From the NCBI GenBank assembly GCA_028554795.2, contig CM068825.1, positions 97,023,451-97,087,450 of the forward strand: a stretch of 64,000 nucleotides of DNA. Reading direction: 5' to 3'. This DNA comes from Sinohyriopsis cumingii. Taxonomy: Eukaryota; Mollusca; Bivalvia; Unionida; Unionidae. Below are positions 36,840 through 47,540 of this stretch, piece by piece. Below the pieces are notes generated by a model that had not been told where the DNA came from, did no database searches, and was given only the letters and a program-made list of their open reading frames with translations. Both the position numbers and the translations under genes were made by a program. Within the stretch, counting starts at the first letter, position 1. Each line of letters starts with the position of its first letter.

Positions 36840-37500
36840 CCACATTACCATATATGCTCGCATACAAGCCAAATAATTTAGGAAAAAAAATGAAGGCCTG
36901 AAAGAAGGGGGGAGGGGCAGTTTATCCACAGGTCAATGTCTAAACTTGACAGTTTTTAGGTCTTTTTGTTGACTACTGTAATGGCTTTAAATCTTGGGAC
37001 AAAAAACAATCATTTTTTCCGTGTCCTAAGACAAAGGCATGTAAAAAAGGGTAACTTTTGATGACCCGACAATTATTAATCTGTTATAAAGTACTATGAT
37101 TGATATTGTTATTATTTTTGCATGTGCATATTTTCTGATTTCTCCAATACGAAGTTAAAGGTAAATACAGACTTCATAATTCGGGGGCAGGTTGAGTTTA
37201 CCAGGGAGACCATGCTAAACTATAATGTACAGTACTTCTATGTGCAAAGCATGGATAGCATCACTTCAATCCTTACTTATTCCCAAACATAATAGATGCA
37301 GATTTTGCTGTATTCATTGTTTCGACCAAACTGCATTCTTCCAGATATCATTTCAGCTAGTCCTTAATAGTTACTCATTTTCAATGATATAAGCGATCCT
37401 ACAAATGGAGGTAATATTTTTAAAATGGTATGCACACGTTTAATTGTACAAGGCAAATAACCATTATAATTTACATGTTCTCGAAGAGTGGTAATAATAA
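36840..37500. repeat. Dispersed repeat, uninterrupted counterpart of 2990-5100
   Basis: Begins near TACCATATATGCTCGCATAC, which looks like the terminus of a pogo-type element, although no matching inverted end was found. From about 37090 it runs parallel to the repeat that the pogo element at 3184-4839 has split. It therefore shows the pre-insertion arrangement. Confidence 0.55.
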
Positions 37501-39856
37501 AGGCTACAATTCTCATATAGTTCAACTAAGATCAACATCAACATCAATTTTAGTTTTGTGTTTTAGCTGAACAAACATCATAACTTTCCAAACAATGAAA
37601 AGCTTGATGTTTTGACATCTCCTATGTTGATAGTTGGCAAATTTCTTTCGTTTTGCGACTGAAGTACAGGCCAGTTAATCATTAAAACCCTGAAACTGGC
37701 TTGTGATAAGAGGGAATTTTGACCAGTAACTATACCAGTACATAGATTTGTAATTGCTTTTAATTCCTTAATATTAGCATGATTACCATAGTTTTTTAAA
37801 ACGGGGTGTAAGGCATACCTATGAAACTTTCAAAAGCCAAGTAGGGAGACTGAATAAAAAGAATAGAGATTGGGATCTACAATCGGGAGGTTTTTCGTGG
37901 CACTTTTAAAGCATTGTTTTCAGTAAATACTGATTGATCTTCCTGGTCCAATATGTGTGAAATTCACCAAAAGGCTTGCCATTTCTCCCTGTGACATGCC
38001 TTATTTTCCACTAGGACGTGCCCTATTTTCATATTCTGGTCAGCTGTGGTCAAACTGTACAACAGCTAGAGATTAGTCTTAAATAAACAAGCAAGAAAGC
38101 CAGTGCAACTAATTAAAAATTAATCCTTATCCATGCAACTATTTTGTGAAAACAATTGGCCCTCTGCCATAATTTAAAGAAACCACGTTCTACAATATTG
38201 TGTGTTATGCAAGCACCCACAATTGTTTGGCAAATAAAGGATCCCAATTTTCTTGAACTAAAGGTACCAAAATAGCCAGCATCATGGTACCATACATGTG
38301 GCAACTATTTTCCCCTCTTTGTATCTCCGACCGTGTTCCCTTATTGTCAACTTGTAAAGCATTTAGTATTGTTTATTATAAAACATGTATTCTGAATTAG
38401 TTTTTTGAGGACACATTTGCTGCGTGGTATCTATTTTTATTCCTTCTTTTAATTTAATGATGGTAATTATCATTGGTATATATGGTATAAAAATGCTAGT
38501 GTTCACTCGTGTAAGTTTCTTTCGTGGGAATGGCACTATAGCAGATGGAGTAATAGTATTCATAGTGATCATTCTTGGGATTGAAATTAATTGTGGACGA
38601 TTTTATTGAAGTGGTTTACTTTTTTGTTCTGGTTTATTTTTTTATTATTGTAGAGGGAAAAAATCATGAAGTTATGTGAATAATGTTTAAAATTAACATT
38701 CTATTTAGTGAAGAAGCTAATTCTTTATAGTAATTATTTCGTCTCAACAATAATTCACAGGTGATAAAACAGAACATGTAGGACTTCTTGTTTAGAAGAA
38801 ATGAAAATTGAAGACATAATGTAATAATCAGGAGTTCTCTGCACAAATTGGAAGATATTATTAAATCAGGAGGTAAGTGTGGAGCGGCCCCCAAAATCGT
38901 TTTTTTTTTATACTTTCCAGCGTTAAAGTTGACAGGTATGGTGTAAGGTCGCTTACATCAAAGCAAACTACAACTCTGCTTTTATGGTATTAGCATTGAA
39001 CCGTATTGTTTGTTCGTTGTGTTGTCATACTGGGATTACATTTTAATGAATTAGGTATTTACAATTTCAAAGGAAAGTAAAAACGTAATTACCAGTGCAC
39101 TGATAAAACATGTCCAATGCAATTGTGCACAAACAAACAATAATCAAGTCAAAAGGGAGAGAAAGTGTTACAGTTTATACCATTTCGTTTTAATAATCAT
39201 GCATGCCAACCTCGAGATAAGTATACATGTAATTTTTTTAAATATAACTTTGCCAAAATAAATGCATTTAGAACTTACCTTTTGTATCTTGAGATGTCTT
39301 GGAGTTATAGGTCAGCTTGTATGCAGGTCATGAACTTTTTAGTGTTTATACCTGTTCAGTTTGGGGATTGGTTTTTACACGAACATGCTTATATGCAAGT
39401 ATATACAGTACTTTTCATTTCAGCATTAACTTGAGTACAGATTATAATTATGGAAAGTTACCAAACTTCCATTGTAAATGGTGGGACCATAAGTGGAGCT
39501 GTTAAGTACAATGTGCAAAGTCAGATGGCTTTGTGTGGTAGAAAGACACCTCTCTAAAGCTGAAATAAATATCATCTTTTGATGCTATTGCTTGCCTACA
39601 TTTTATAATTCTTGACAATGATCACTGCCTTGCTTTCTGTAGAACATTTGCTTAAGTCAAATCTTTGTGAAAGAGTGACCTTTTCATTTTCTTGGAGGGA
39701 GGGGGTTAAATGGTGAAAACAACTGCCTTGCTTTGATTTGCAGAATAAAAAACTAAAAACAAACATTATTCCATTCCTTAGTTTACTGAAACAAATTTTA
39801 CTTGTGATGAAAACAAATTTTTAAAGTACATTATGTTTCTCCAAGAATATTTACCC
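37501..39856. other. Intronic sequence, nothing firm
   Basis: No gene found. The region contains locally less AT-rich blocks (37600-38350) that could be an unrecognised decayed element. Short frames lack family resemblance. Confidence 0.4.
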
Positions 39857-39903
39857 AATCACATTATGTTAGGAATATTAGCCTGCTACCTCACAAATCC
39901 AGC
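39857..39903. repeat. Inverted terminal repeat of element A, left
   Basis: Contains TTAGGAATATTAGCCTGCTA and CCTCACAAATCCAGC. Its complement lies at 46305-46351 with three mismatches. The CAAATCCAGC core is shared with the inverted repeats of element B. Confidence 0.85.
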
Positions 39904-40110
39904 AATACTTTAAGATGAAAATCTTTCTTCCTTGGTTACATTCCTAATCACATTATGTTAAGAGAATAAGTGATAGGAGGAGGGGATGCTGAGTATCCGG
40001 CATCTACCTCAAATATCCTTCTGGAGATGAGTGGCTGGATTCCCTATATTAAAGATAACCCATTCTCCTAATGACCTAAGCAACAAAAACCGAGATCCCT
40101 TGATCTGGGA

Positions 40111-40113
<3 letters not shown>

Positions 40114-40194
<81 letters not shown>
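40114..40194. repeat. Compound (TA)n(CA)n microsatellite
   Basis: About 55 bp of TA dinucleotides followed by about 26 bp of CA dinucleotides, inside element A between its left inverted repeat and the recombinase. Open frames crossing it are artefacts. Confidence 0.95.
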
Positions 40195-40279
40195 GGCTGA
40201 GAAGCTAAGTTGAGATCTTCTCACCTACCAAAATTTTAACTAACAAATACAGAGAAGCTAATGGGCTGTGTTGATTGGT

Positions 40280-40618
40280 TTAGTTGGGTCTGGTGGCCAT
40301 CTGTGCTACTGCCACCGGCCCTACCAGATCCAGAGTTTGTCTCTGCAACATTAAATCTCTGAGGTAAAAGCTCGGGATGGTTGACTCTACATTCCATCCA
40401 ACAGCTTCTATAATGTCTAGGATCAAAACATTGTGATGGAAAGTGAGGCTCACAGAAATGGCTCTAATCTCGTGAGCTGTAATCCTCATGAGGTGACTCT
40501 GATTTTGAGACAGCTCGGAGTATGCCGAGCATATAACCCACTTCAACCACTTGGTATGGGATTGAGGGGTAATACCTTGTTTTCCAACCTTGACTGGAAT
40601 GAAGTGACATTTGCACAT
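40280..40618 (-). pseudogene. DIRS-type tyrosine recombinase, C-terminal catalytic part
   Basis: The open minus frame contains ITAHEIRAISVSLTFHHN, then EAVGWNVESTIPSFYLRDL. These fit the conserved catalytic block of DIRS recombinases: H-x-x-R, a G-W corresponding to the H/W position, and the nucleophile tyrosine in F-Y-L-R-D. The upstream arginine region was not identified, because the frame breaks before 40618 and a SINE lies at 40886-41126. The spacing between H-x-x-R and the tyrosine is intact. Element B carries a broken homologue at 57795-57930. Confidence 0.85.
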
Positions 40619-40885
40619 ATCATGATTTGTCTCTGTGTCTCAAGTAGTGCTTGAGGGTGCAGACATGAGGCTACTTTGATCTGGTGAGATGTCAGAGTAC
40701 ACCAAGCATATGACCTCCGTCAGCCAGGAATAAAGGGAGTGAAGTGTCATATCCTGTGTTCTGTCTCCAGTAAGCCACATGAGAAGTGGTACTGCTCATG
40801 CCACAACTTGTCTCTGTGGATCTCAAGCAATGCTTCAGGGGGCAGACAGGATCTTACATGGCTGCCTCTCTAGACTTGTGTATGG

Positions 40886-41126
40886 TTGTTGTTGTTCTAG
40901 GGCTTAACGCCATTTTTCAGCACAAGATAGGCTATACATGGCGGCCAGTATAATTGGTGGAGGAAGAACCCTGGAAAACCCAGGAAAGAACCACCGACCC
41001 ACGAGAAGCTACTGGCAGGCTTTCCCACGTACCCACGCTAGCTGAGCTTTGGACTCGAACCCACGCAGACAGAGGTGAGATGGCAGTGATCCGGAATGGT
41101 GAGCGCTTTAGACCACTCGGCCACTC
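40886..41126 (-). mobile_element. SINE family 1, young copy inside element A
   Basis: Best preserved family member. On the minus strand the A box TGGCCGAGTGG and B box GGTTCGAGTCC are intact, with the long spacing of a Ser- or Leu-type tRNA ancestor. The perfect 12-bp target duplication ACTTGTGTATGG lies at 40874-40885 and 41127-41138. It inserted between the recombinase catalytic block and the upstream coding part of element A. Confidence 0.92.
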
Positions 41127-41138
41127 ACTTGTGTATGG

Positions 41139-42065
41139 AAAAGAGAAGATGAATGACGACTTGTCAGTTACCTATGGACAGTAATTGATTCTTGGAAACT
41201 AGGCCTGGCTGTGTAAGGAGGACAACAGAAAAATCCGAACTGAACAAAAGATAGTTTGGGTCGACTGAAAGAACATTTAATTCACTGATCCTGCATGGGA
41301 AAGCTTCAGGAAGTCTTGTATGATAGGAACTTTAGTGGTTCAAACTTGCTTGAGTTGAGCCAATTTAGAACCCAAGACAAATCACATTTTGGAAACAATG
41401 TAATGGATTTTGGTTGCTGAAGATCAGAATTGTCTAACAGATCTGAGAGATCTTAATTATGCCCAATGTCACGTCTGCCATGATACTGGAATGTGTCTAT
41501 GATCATTGATCCCCAAGGGCACAAACAGAATCTTGCATGGCTGCTGTTCTCGACCTGGTTATGGAAGAAGGTGAGCAGGGACAATGGGACACTGGTTGAC
41601 TACCAACAGACAGTAATCTGTTCTGGGCTATGAATGTCTATGGTATCTTGAGAACCACCGAACCCTCCGATCTGAACTGAAGAGAATTCTGATGAACATA
41701 AAGGGGATGCAGCTCTCCTACCCTGCATGCTGAAGCTAAAGCTATCAATAAACATGGTCTGTATGATAGTGACTTTAGTAATGTGTAGGCCAGAAGTTTG
41801 AAGGGGTTCGAATCTAGCCATGGTAAAAAAAAACTGATTGGATACCTCTGGAGACAAATAAGGGATATTGGTCAAGGAGACCAATACTGTCTAAAAGATC
41901 CAATAGGTCTCTATCCCACACAGACATGTTGCCATGATGCCAGAATTTGTCCAATATCATAGGGCAGTAGCCTTTGGTAACAGTTAGGGTCCAACTGTTT
42001 CTCCTCCAAGAACAGAGCTAGAGAAAGTCAGCCAGCTGAGGGATTGAGGCACGCAGATGGGCGAT
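41139..42065 (-). other. Element A, region between RNase H and recombinase
   Basis: Should encode the recombinase N-terminal part, but only short broken minus frames remain. CTTGCATGGCTGCT/CTTACATGGCTGCC and related short duplications near 40850 and 41540 suggest local rearrangement. Confidence 0.5.
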
Positions 42066-42684
42066 TTAGATGGTTACTCTCGAGATTCTCTCCACAAATG
42101 AAGGTTTGAATTGTCTGACTCGCAAGACTGTCCTGGTAAAAGTTGAGCATGTAGAAGAAGAGGGCAGTTGATTCAGGTTGGCCAGAATCTTCCTGGGTGT
42201 ATTATCACTGGGAAAAATAGATTGCTGATACAGAGCTTGTACCCTCAATAAGGGGCTGTCAGAGTCATCTTGCCATTCTGACCCCGTAATTGTAGCAACG
42301 TAGGAGGGGTGGCACAGGCCCACAACCTCTCCCAGATGGCTGACAGTGCATCTCATGGCCCAAGCTGCTGTGTTTGGAACTGGGAGGAAAAAGGTGGGTA
42401 GCTGTTGATTCCACCTTGTCGCCAAGCGGTCGATCATCGGATGCTCTTGAAGCGTGTGAAACCAAGTGATGACCAAATGATGAGGAGACATTCCATGTGA
42501 AGGACATGACCACTTCTGGATTGATTCTTGACAGCCAGAAGGTGGCTAAATTGTATGTTGATATGGAGATTGTTGCACCTATGTAGAAAAATGCCAAATC
42601 AGAACACCGGACAAGTGGTTTGGTTCCTCCTTGTCTGAGGATATAGGTTACCACCACAGTGTTGTCAGAGCAAAAGAAGACCAT
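42066..42684 (-). pseudogene. DIRS-type RNase H remnant of element A
   Basis: The first minus frame starts with CSDNTVVVTYILRQGGTK, the D-N-(T/S)-x-V-V-x-Y-x-x-x-Q-G-G-T signature of the RNase H domain in DIRS and related retroelements. After a frameshift the second frame reads DRLATRWNQQLPTFFLPVPN and AAWAM. This matches the D-x-(F/L)-A-x-R-x-N segment with P-V-P-(D/N) and A-W-A that follows RNase H in DIRS polyproteins. Two frames are needed, so the gene is inactive. Confidence 0.83.
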
Positions 42685-42699
42685 TTCGCTCCAAAGATC

Positions 42700-43516
42700 G
42701 ATATTGACATAAGTGAAAGGTACTGATGACAGCCTTTTTTCGAGGATATTGATGCATAGAGGCCGTTTCCCCCAGTGTCGCTAACGGTAATGAAGGTCAG
42801 CAAAAGGTGGGTACTTTTGCCTTGTTCACTGGCGGCAGTACTTTATATCATTTCTGCTTGGGGTTCTTCAGTGGGATTCCACTGTTCAGCCAGCTTGGAT
42901 TGCACCACTGACATGGGAATGATCAAACTTCAGGTGTGATCATGACAGCTTGGATTGCCCCACTGACATGGGAATGATCAAATTTCAGGTGTGATCATGA
43001 CTGCTTGATTAAGAGGACATAAAACGGGCAGCCAATGTGCTGGCAAGGCCTGCAAAACGAGATGGCCAAGCAGGGTGAAGTCCAATGCCAGCAAGAACTC
43101 TCCCAATGAAATCCAAGTCCAAATGGACTTGAAGAGTTTGACGATTCTGGGAGTACGAACATAAGGGGATGGGCCAGATTCTGGTTGGTTAAGAAGTCCA
43201 TGCCCAATTTCTGTGATATATGGAGGTCTGAATTTCCCAGCTCATGAGAAAGCCTGGATAATCTAGCAGAGAAGGGAGATTGTTCCGCCTTGGAGTAGGA
43301 TAGAACTTACCATGTGTTTCTTTAGATGCTGCCCAGGTACACTGCTGTTGATGCAGATGATGATGCCTGGAATGGGGAGATCGCAGAGTCCCTAGTGTAA
43401 GTGAAAGCCCAAGGGTTGATGAGAGCCAAAGGAAAGAACAGGGAGTTGAAAATGGTGTTGTGGTAAACATGGAAACTAGCAACAGACTGGGTGGATAGGG
43501 AAGTGGAAGTATACAT
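42700..43516 (-). pseudogene. DIRS-type reverse transcriptase remnant of element A
   Basis: Minus-strand frames contain, in different registers, a palm-like segment (LINPWAFTYT) and PGFLMSWEIQ, the G-F-L-x-x-W-x-K-S region. A thumb-like LLALDFTLLGHLVLQALPAH then matches the L-L-G-x-L-x-S-A region. The Y-x-D-D box is not readable, replaced by sequence near HHHLHQQQ. A 55-bp tandem duplication lies at 42891-43002. This is a decayed domain, recognised mainly by order and by comparison with element B. Confidence 0.65.
42891..43002. repeat. 55-56 bp tandem duplication inside element A
   Basis: Two consecutive copies of AGCTTGGATTGCACCACTGA, followed by CATGGGAATGATCAAA and CAGGTGTGATCATGAC, differing at a few bases. 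It adds to the decay of the RT region. Confidence 0.85.
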
Positions 43517-44248
43517 GTCAGATCTTAACTAATGACATACTCGCCACATCAGACAGGGAGGAGGAATGACATCGCCTTCCCTGTCTTGAATATGGTGAGG
43601 AGATTCCAGTCGATGATGGTCCTCCATCTGCTGTTTGCATGCCAAAAGCAAGTCTTGAGTAACTCACTGGGGAATATGTCCTAAGCTTATGCACCTGTTA
43701 TCGTAAGGTATCCATCTCCTGATCTGATGGTGTATCGTGTGGAGGGTTGAGAGGATTGTTGATGAACAAAAACCAAAGCCCCTCCAACTGACATGGATCA
43801 GCCCCACCCTTCTGAGGGGACAGGGAGGTCCAGTTAGCTCAAATCAGTTTCATACAGCTAAGGTACTCTTGCATGAACGGGGTCAATGTGGGTGCACACG
43901 TGACTATCGATGACACATCACCCTTACTGTATGCCGGGTTCTCATCTAGTTTGGTTTCAAGCTCAGCATAAGTCATGACGGGTGACCCTGATGACTCCAC
44001 TCAGTCATATCTGTGCAGGACATGAGCTCTCCCTTGAGAATAAGCCATGAGTACTCTAATATCTGGTATTGCCAGTAAAGTCAGCACTGTCGGCATCGCC
44101 TCAATGTCATCCTTTCTAGCATTGTCTGCATTGCCATCCTTTCCTGCACTGTCAGCATCACTGCACTGCCAGCCTATCCAGCACTGCCAGTATTTCTGGC
44201 CTTTCCAGTACTATTGGCATCGCTGCGCTACTGGCCTTTCCAGCACCA

Positions 44249-44596
44249 TCACTGCATATATGTCGGTCTGGCATGCACCTGTGTTGGCCGCTCCAAAGCC
44301 GTGGCTGAACGGGCAGATTTCTCATCAAAATCGCCAGTGAAATAATGATATGTTGCCATCTGCTCACCTAGATGGATGGATCTGTCACTAAGATCCACGT
44401 AAACATTGTGTAGTTGACCCATTCCGGCCAAGAGATCTTCATGCTGTGATGGCTGGACTGCTGGTAATGTCAGCTGGTGTTGGCTGGATAGCTGGTGTTG
44501 GTGTGGCAGTATGATTATAATTATTCTTTGAGTCCTGCTGATCAATCGTAAATCCCATGCACCCCGACTTACAGGCCAAAGACCATGCTCTGACAT
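44249..44596 (-). pseudogene. Possible gag region of element A
   Basis: A 115-codon minus frame lies where DIRS elements have gag, upstream of RT. It contains LLAGMGQLHNVYVDLSDRSI and is rich in Gln, Ser and His at its start. No zinc knuckle or specific motif is visible. Position is the main support. Confidence 0.35.
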
Positions 44597-45189
44597 ATGT
44601 GGAGGCTTACCCCATTTGGGTTGCCTAAAAATGGGGAATATTCACCTAATGTTTTGCTCAAATCAGAGATTGTGGCTTCGACTGCTGTACCGATTGATGC
44701 AACTTATGCAGTGATGAATGGTACCCTCCTTTATCTTCTTCATCCCCTGACATAACAGTATGTGTTGGTTCAGTGCAACAAACTTTAGCTGGGGGGTGGT
44801 GGGGTTGGGGGGGAAATTAGCGACCCCCAAAAGGCTTGCCACTGAGGCTGATTTGGGGTGGAGACTAAGGATGTCAGATGTATCCTGCTGTGACCTCGAC
44901 CATCTCTCTTTCCCCTTTGCCGAGTTCTGAAGAACAGAACTGCATGTGTTTTCCAACCAAACACAGCACATTTAGCTCGCTCCCTTCAATGCTGAACAAG
45001 TTGATTTTTGTGCACATGCATGCCATGCTTGTAGTAAAGATTCCTCCTGAAATGACACAAAAGGAGAGAAAACAATGCAAAGATAGAAAATTAGTATGTG
45101 ACTAACGAGCTAATAGTATAAATCATCTAACTTGGCAGGCCATACTACATATTATAGCTGCTGTATATCAGAAACAATGTTTACATAAC

Positions 45190-45800
45190 ATAACAAAGCA
45201 GGAGTCATGGCAGACTTCCATGCTTTGATATTGCATATAGATTAATTAAATAAATATTCTGAGGAAATGACACAAAAGACACAAACTAAAGCAGAATCTA
45301 GTAAAGGGATGAAATTACTAGGTCATTAAAACACTGCCATAACAAGCAGACCCGTAAATGTGTCATATCATAAATGTATGTCCTATATTAAGCATAAGAA
45401 CAATGCATAGTTAATAGAGAAGGAACAATATACATAGTATAAAACGAACCAGAGTCATGGTAAGCTACTATGCCCTGATACAAGAAACACATCTATGCAC
45501 AAACTAGTAACAAGTTCAAATTACTAGGTCACTGAAACAAAACACTTTCGTAACCACATGATACGGACGCTGTGTAACAGAAACATGTATCCATAGCATA
45601 AACAAAACAGGAATCATGGTAAACTTCCATGCTCTGAAGTGGTCTGTAAAACGTTTAATTGGTACATGTTAAAATGATACAAGACACATAAACTAAAGCA
45701 GAAACTAGTAATGTGTGAAATTACAAGGTCACTAAAAACACTGTCGTAATTAACAGATCGGTGAATTGTCATACCAGAAACCTATGGCCCTGTTTAAAAC
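45190..45800. repeat. Degenerate ~200-bp repeats in the 5' region of element A
   Basis: Three diverged copies share AAACAGGAATCATGGTAA, CACAAACTAAAGCAGAA and GAAATTACTAGGTCACTAAA. The starts are near 45197, 45449 and 45607. They lie between the possible gag region and the right inverted repeat, where promoter or untranslated sequence is expected. Confidence 0.7.
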
Positions 45801-46304
45801 TTATGCTGCATGCTTGGTTAATAATCATTCTATTAAAACAGCATGAAATATTAATAAATTAAGCATAATTACCAAGCAGCATTTCAGAATTCGCTTTAAC
45901 GAACTCCGTAGCAGATGGAGCAAGTGAATAAAGTCAAATGTATGCTAAACCGTAATGACCTTGTGTAAGGTCAACAATAGTGTGGTGGGACAGTGATCCT
46001 ACAAGATGCAGTGGCGACAAATGACAAATCTCTCAAAACATTGGCAGAAATCTTAAAATAATGCATACCACCTGCAGTAGATCGATAAATCTGCATTATA
46101 AATGCAAAATGAACAATGGATGAGTCCATAGGAACACAGAAAATGGCTGGACTGTCCGAAGGTTATTGTACTGTGTGTGTCTCAGGACACAGCAAAGCTA
46201 CAAACTGGTGACACCTGATGGTATCAAAGGAAAGTAATGGGCAAGAGCTACTGCCCTTTGTTTATCTAAAATACACAATAAGACAATTTTTGTCTTTTAG
46301 TAGG

Positions 46305-46351
46305 GCTGGATTTGTGAGGTAGCAGGCTAATATTCCTAATGCAATGTGATT
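46305..46351. repeat. Inverted terminal repeat of element A, right
   Basis: Complement of 39857-39903. Reading inward on the minus strand it gives the same TTAGGAATATTAGCCTGCTA and CACAAATCCAGC order. Confidence 0.85.
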
Positions 46352-47540
46352 TGGGAATGCATTCAAAAGAGAAAAATAATTTATCAGATCAGAAAGAACA
46401 TCCTAGCCATATAAATGAACTAGTTCAAAGTTGTGTATAGTTAGCCATGTGACTGCTTCTTATTACTGCTTAAAGGACTAAGCATCAAGTTCACATTTCA
46501 TTGTAAATTTGGTGTTCTCTGTTTTTGTTTTTAAGCAGCAGTTGTCAATTGGAATATGATTGTCCATATCTCAGAAATTGACTTTTCCTTTGTAACAGTA
46601 GGATAAATTTATGTTGTTCAAGAAAAGCTCTTCCAGTCTGTGTGCAAGTTTGTTTAGAATTTATTAAATCAAATGAATCTGATCAACTTTTTATAAATAT
46701 ACATATACTGAATATACAAGACTTTTTAAATTATATTATACTGTCCAAATATACAATCAAAATAAAGATGACATTCTTCATAGGATATCTGATTCTATGT
46801 CTCAGTTTTTCCCTGGGAGGCCTTCATTCAATAGCTGTTCAAATGTCAATCAGTAATGTCAACCTGCCCCTTCATGGTTGAGTTCCCACTGCCTGCCAAG
46901 GGATGTTGGAGCATTATCCCACACCACAAAGCAATGGGAATAAAACAGACACATGAACTGTGCTGTATAAACAGGTTCTTTGTAGAGATCTGAATTAAGA
47001 TGAAGTGTTAACAGTACTTCATGTCTTCCAGTTTGCATATCTTTTTATAAATCATAATGAAATAGTCTCCATTATTATAATGGCTTGAAAATATACATAG
47101 GTCATCTGTATACACATACAAATATGCAGGCTGTATTTCATTTGTCTGTGTTTAGTGGTTTTTGTGCAATGTTAAAACAAACTTCTTGGGACAGACAGAG
47201 GGCTGGATGGACTGAACAAAATAAAGATGTCCCTGCTCTTAGCAGAGGAGGCAAAAAGAAACATTTGCCAAACTATTTTCCTTCAAAAGACAGTATGTAA
47301 CTAATCAAATGTATTAGTTTTTATAAAGCCAATGGTGAAATGGTGCAAACAATCAATGCTCAATGCAGTTATTGTAGTAAAATACAGGCATACCATACAC
47401 CTGGTGTTTATATGCTTTTATTCAGAAATAATACCAGCCAACACTGTGTGAACATATATGAATGTATGTCAATTATCTACTTGGATATTTTTGACAGGAT
47501 TAGGTAGTAACAGATCACACCATTTTTACTTATATGCATA
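46352..47540. other. Intronic sequence, nothing identified
   Basis: Between element A and the second pogo-like element. No exon-like or RNA signal. Confidence 0.5.

Larger units (their letters stand above)
39857..46351 (-). mobile_element. DIRS-like tyrosine-recombinase retrotransposon A
   Basis: A 47-bp inverted repeat (44 of 47 matching) bounds about 6.5 kb. On the minus strand the order is a possible gag region (45.1-43.9 kb), reverse transcriptase (43.5-42.7 kb), RNase H (42.7-42.1 kb) and a tyrosine recombinase C-terminus (40.6-40.3 kb). This is the DIRS order. Integrase and LTRs are absent, as expected for a group that integrates by recombinase. The coding frames carry frameshifts and stops, so this copy is dead. 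A SINE, a dinucleotide array and short tandem duplications have accumulated inside it. It lies in intron 7 of EIF2AK4, in the same orientation as the gene. Confidence 0.82.

Noticed and set aside
40031..40224. Two opposing frames with Ile-Tyr and Val-Cys repeats
   Set aside because: They translate a dinucleotide microsatellite.
41040..41126. tRNA Ser/Leu gene suggested by perfect A and B boxes
   Set aside because: It is the head of a dispersed SINE with a body, tail and target duplications. No acceptor-stem folding is evident.
42995..43207. Independent small gene on the minus strand
   Set aside because: Out-of-frame reading of the DIRS-like RT remnant.
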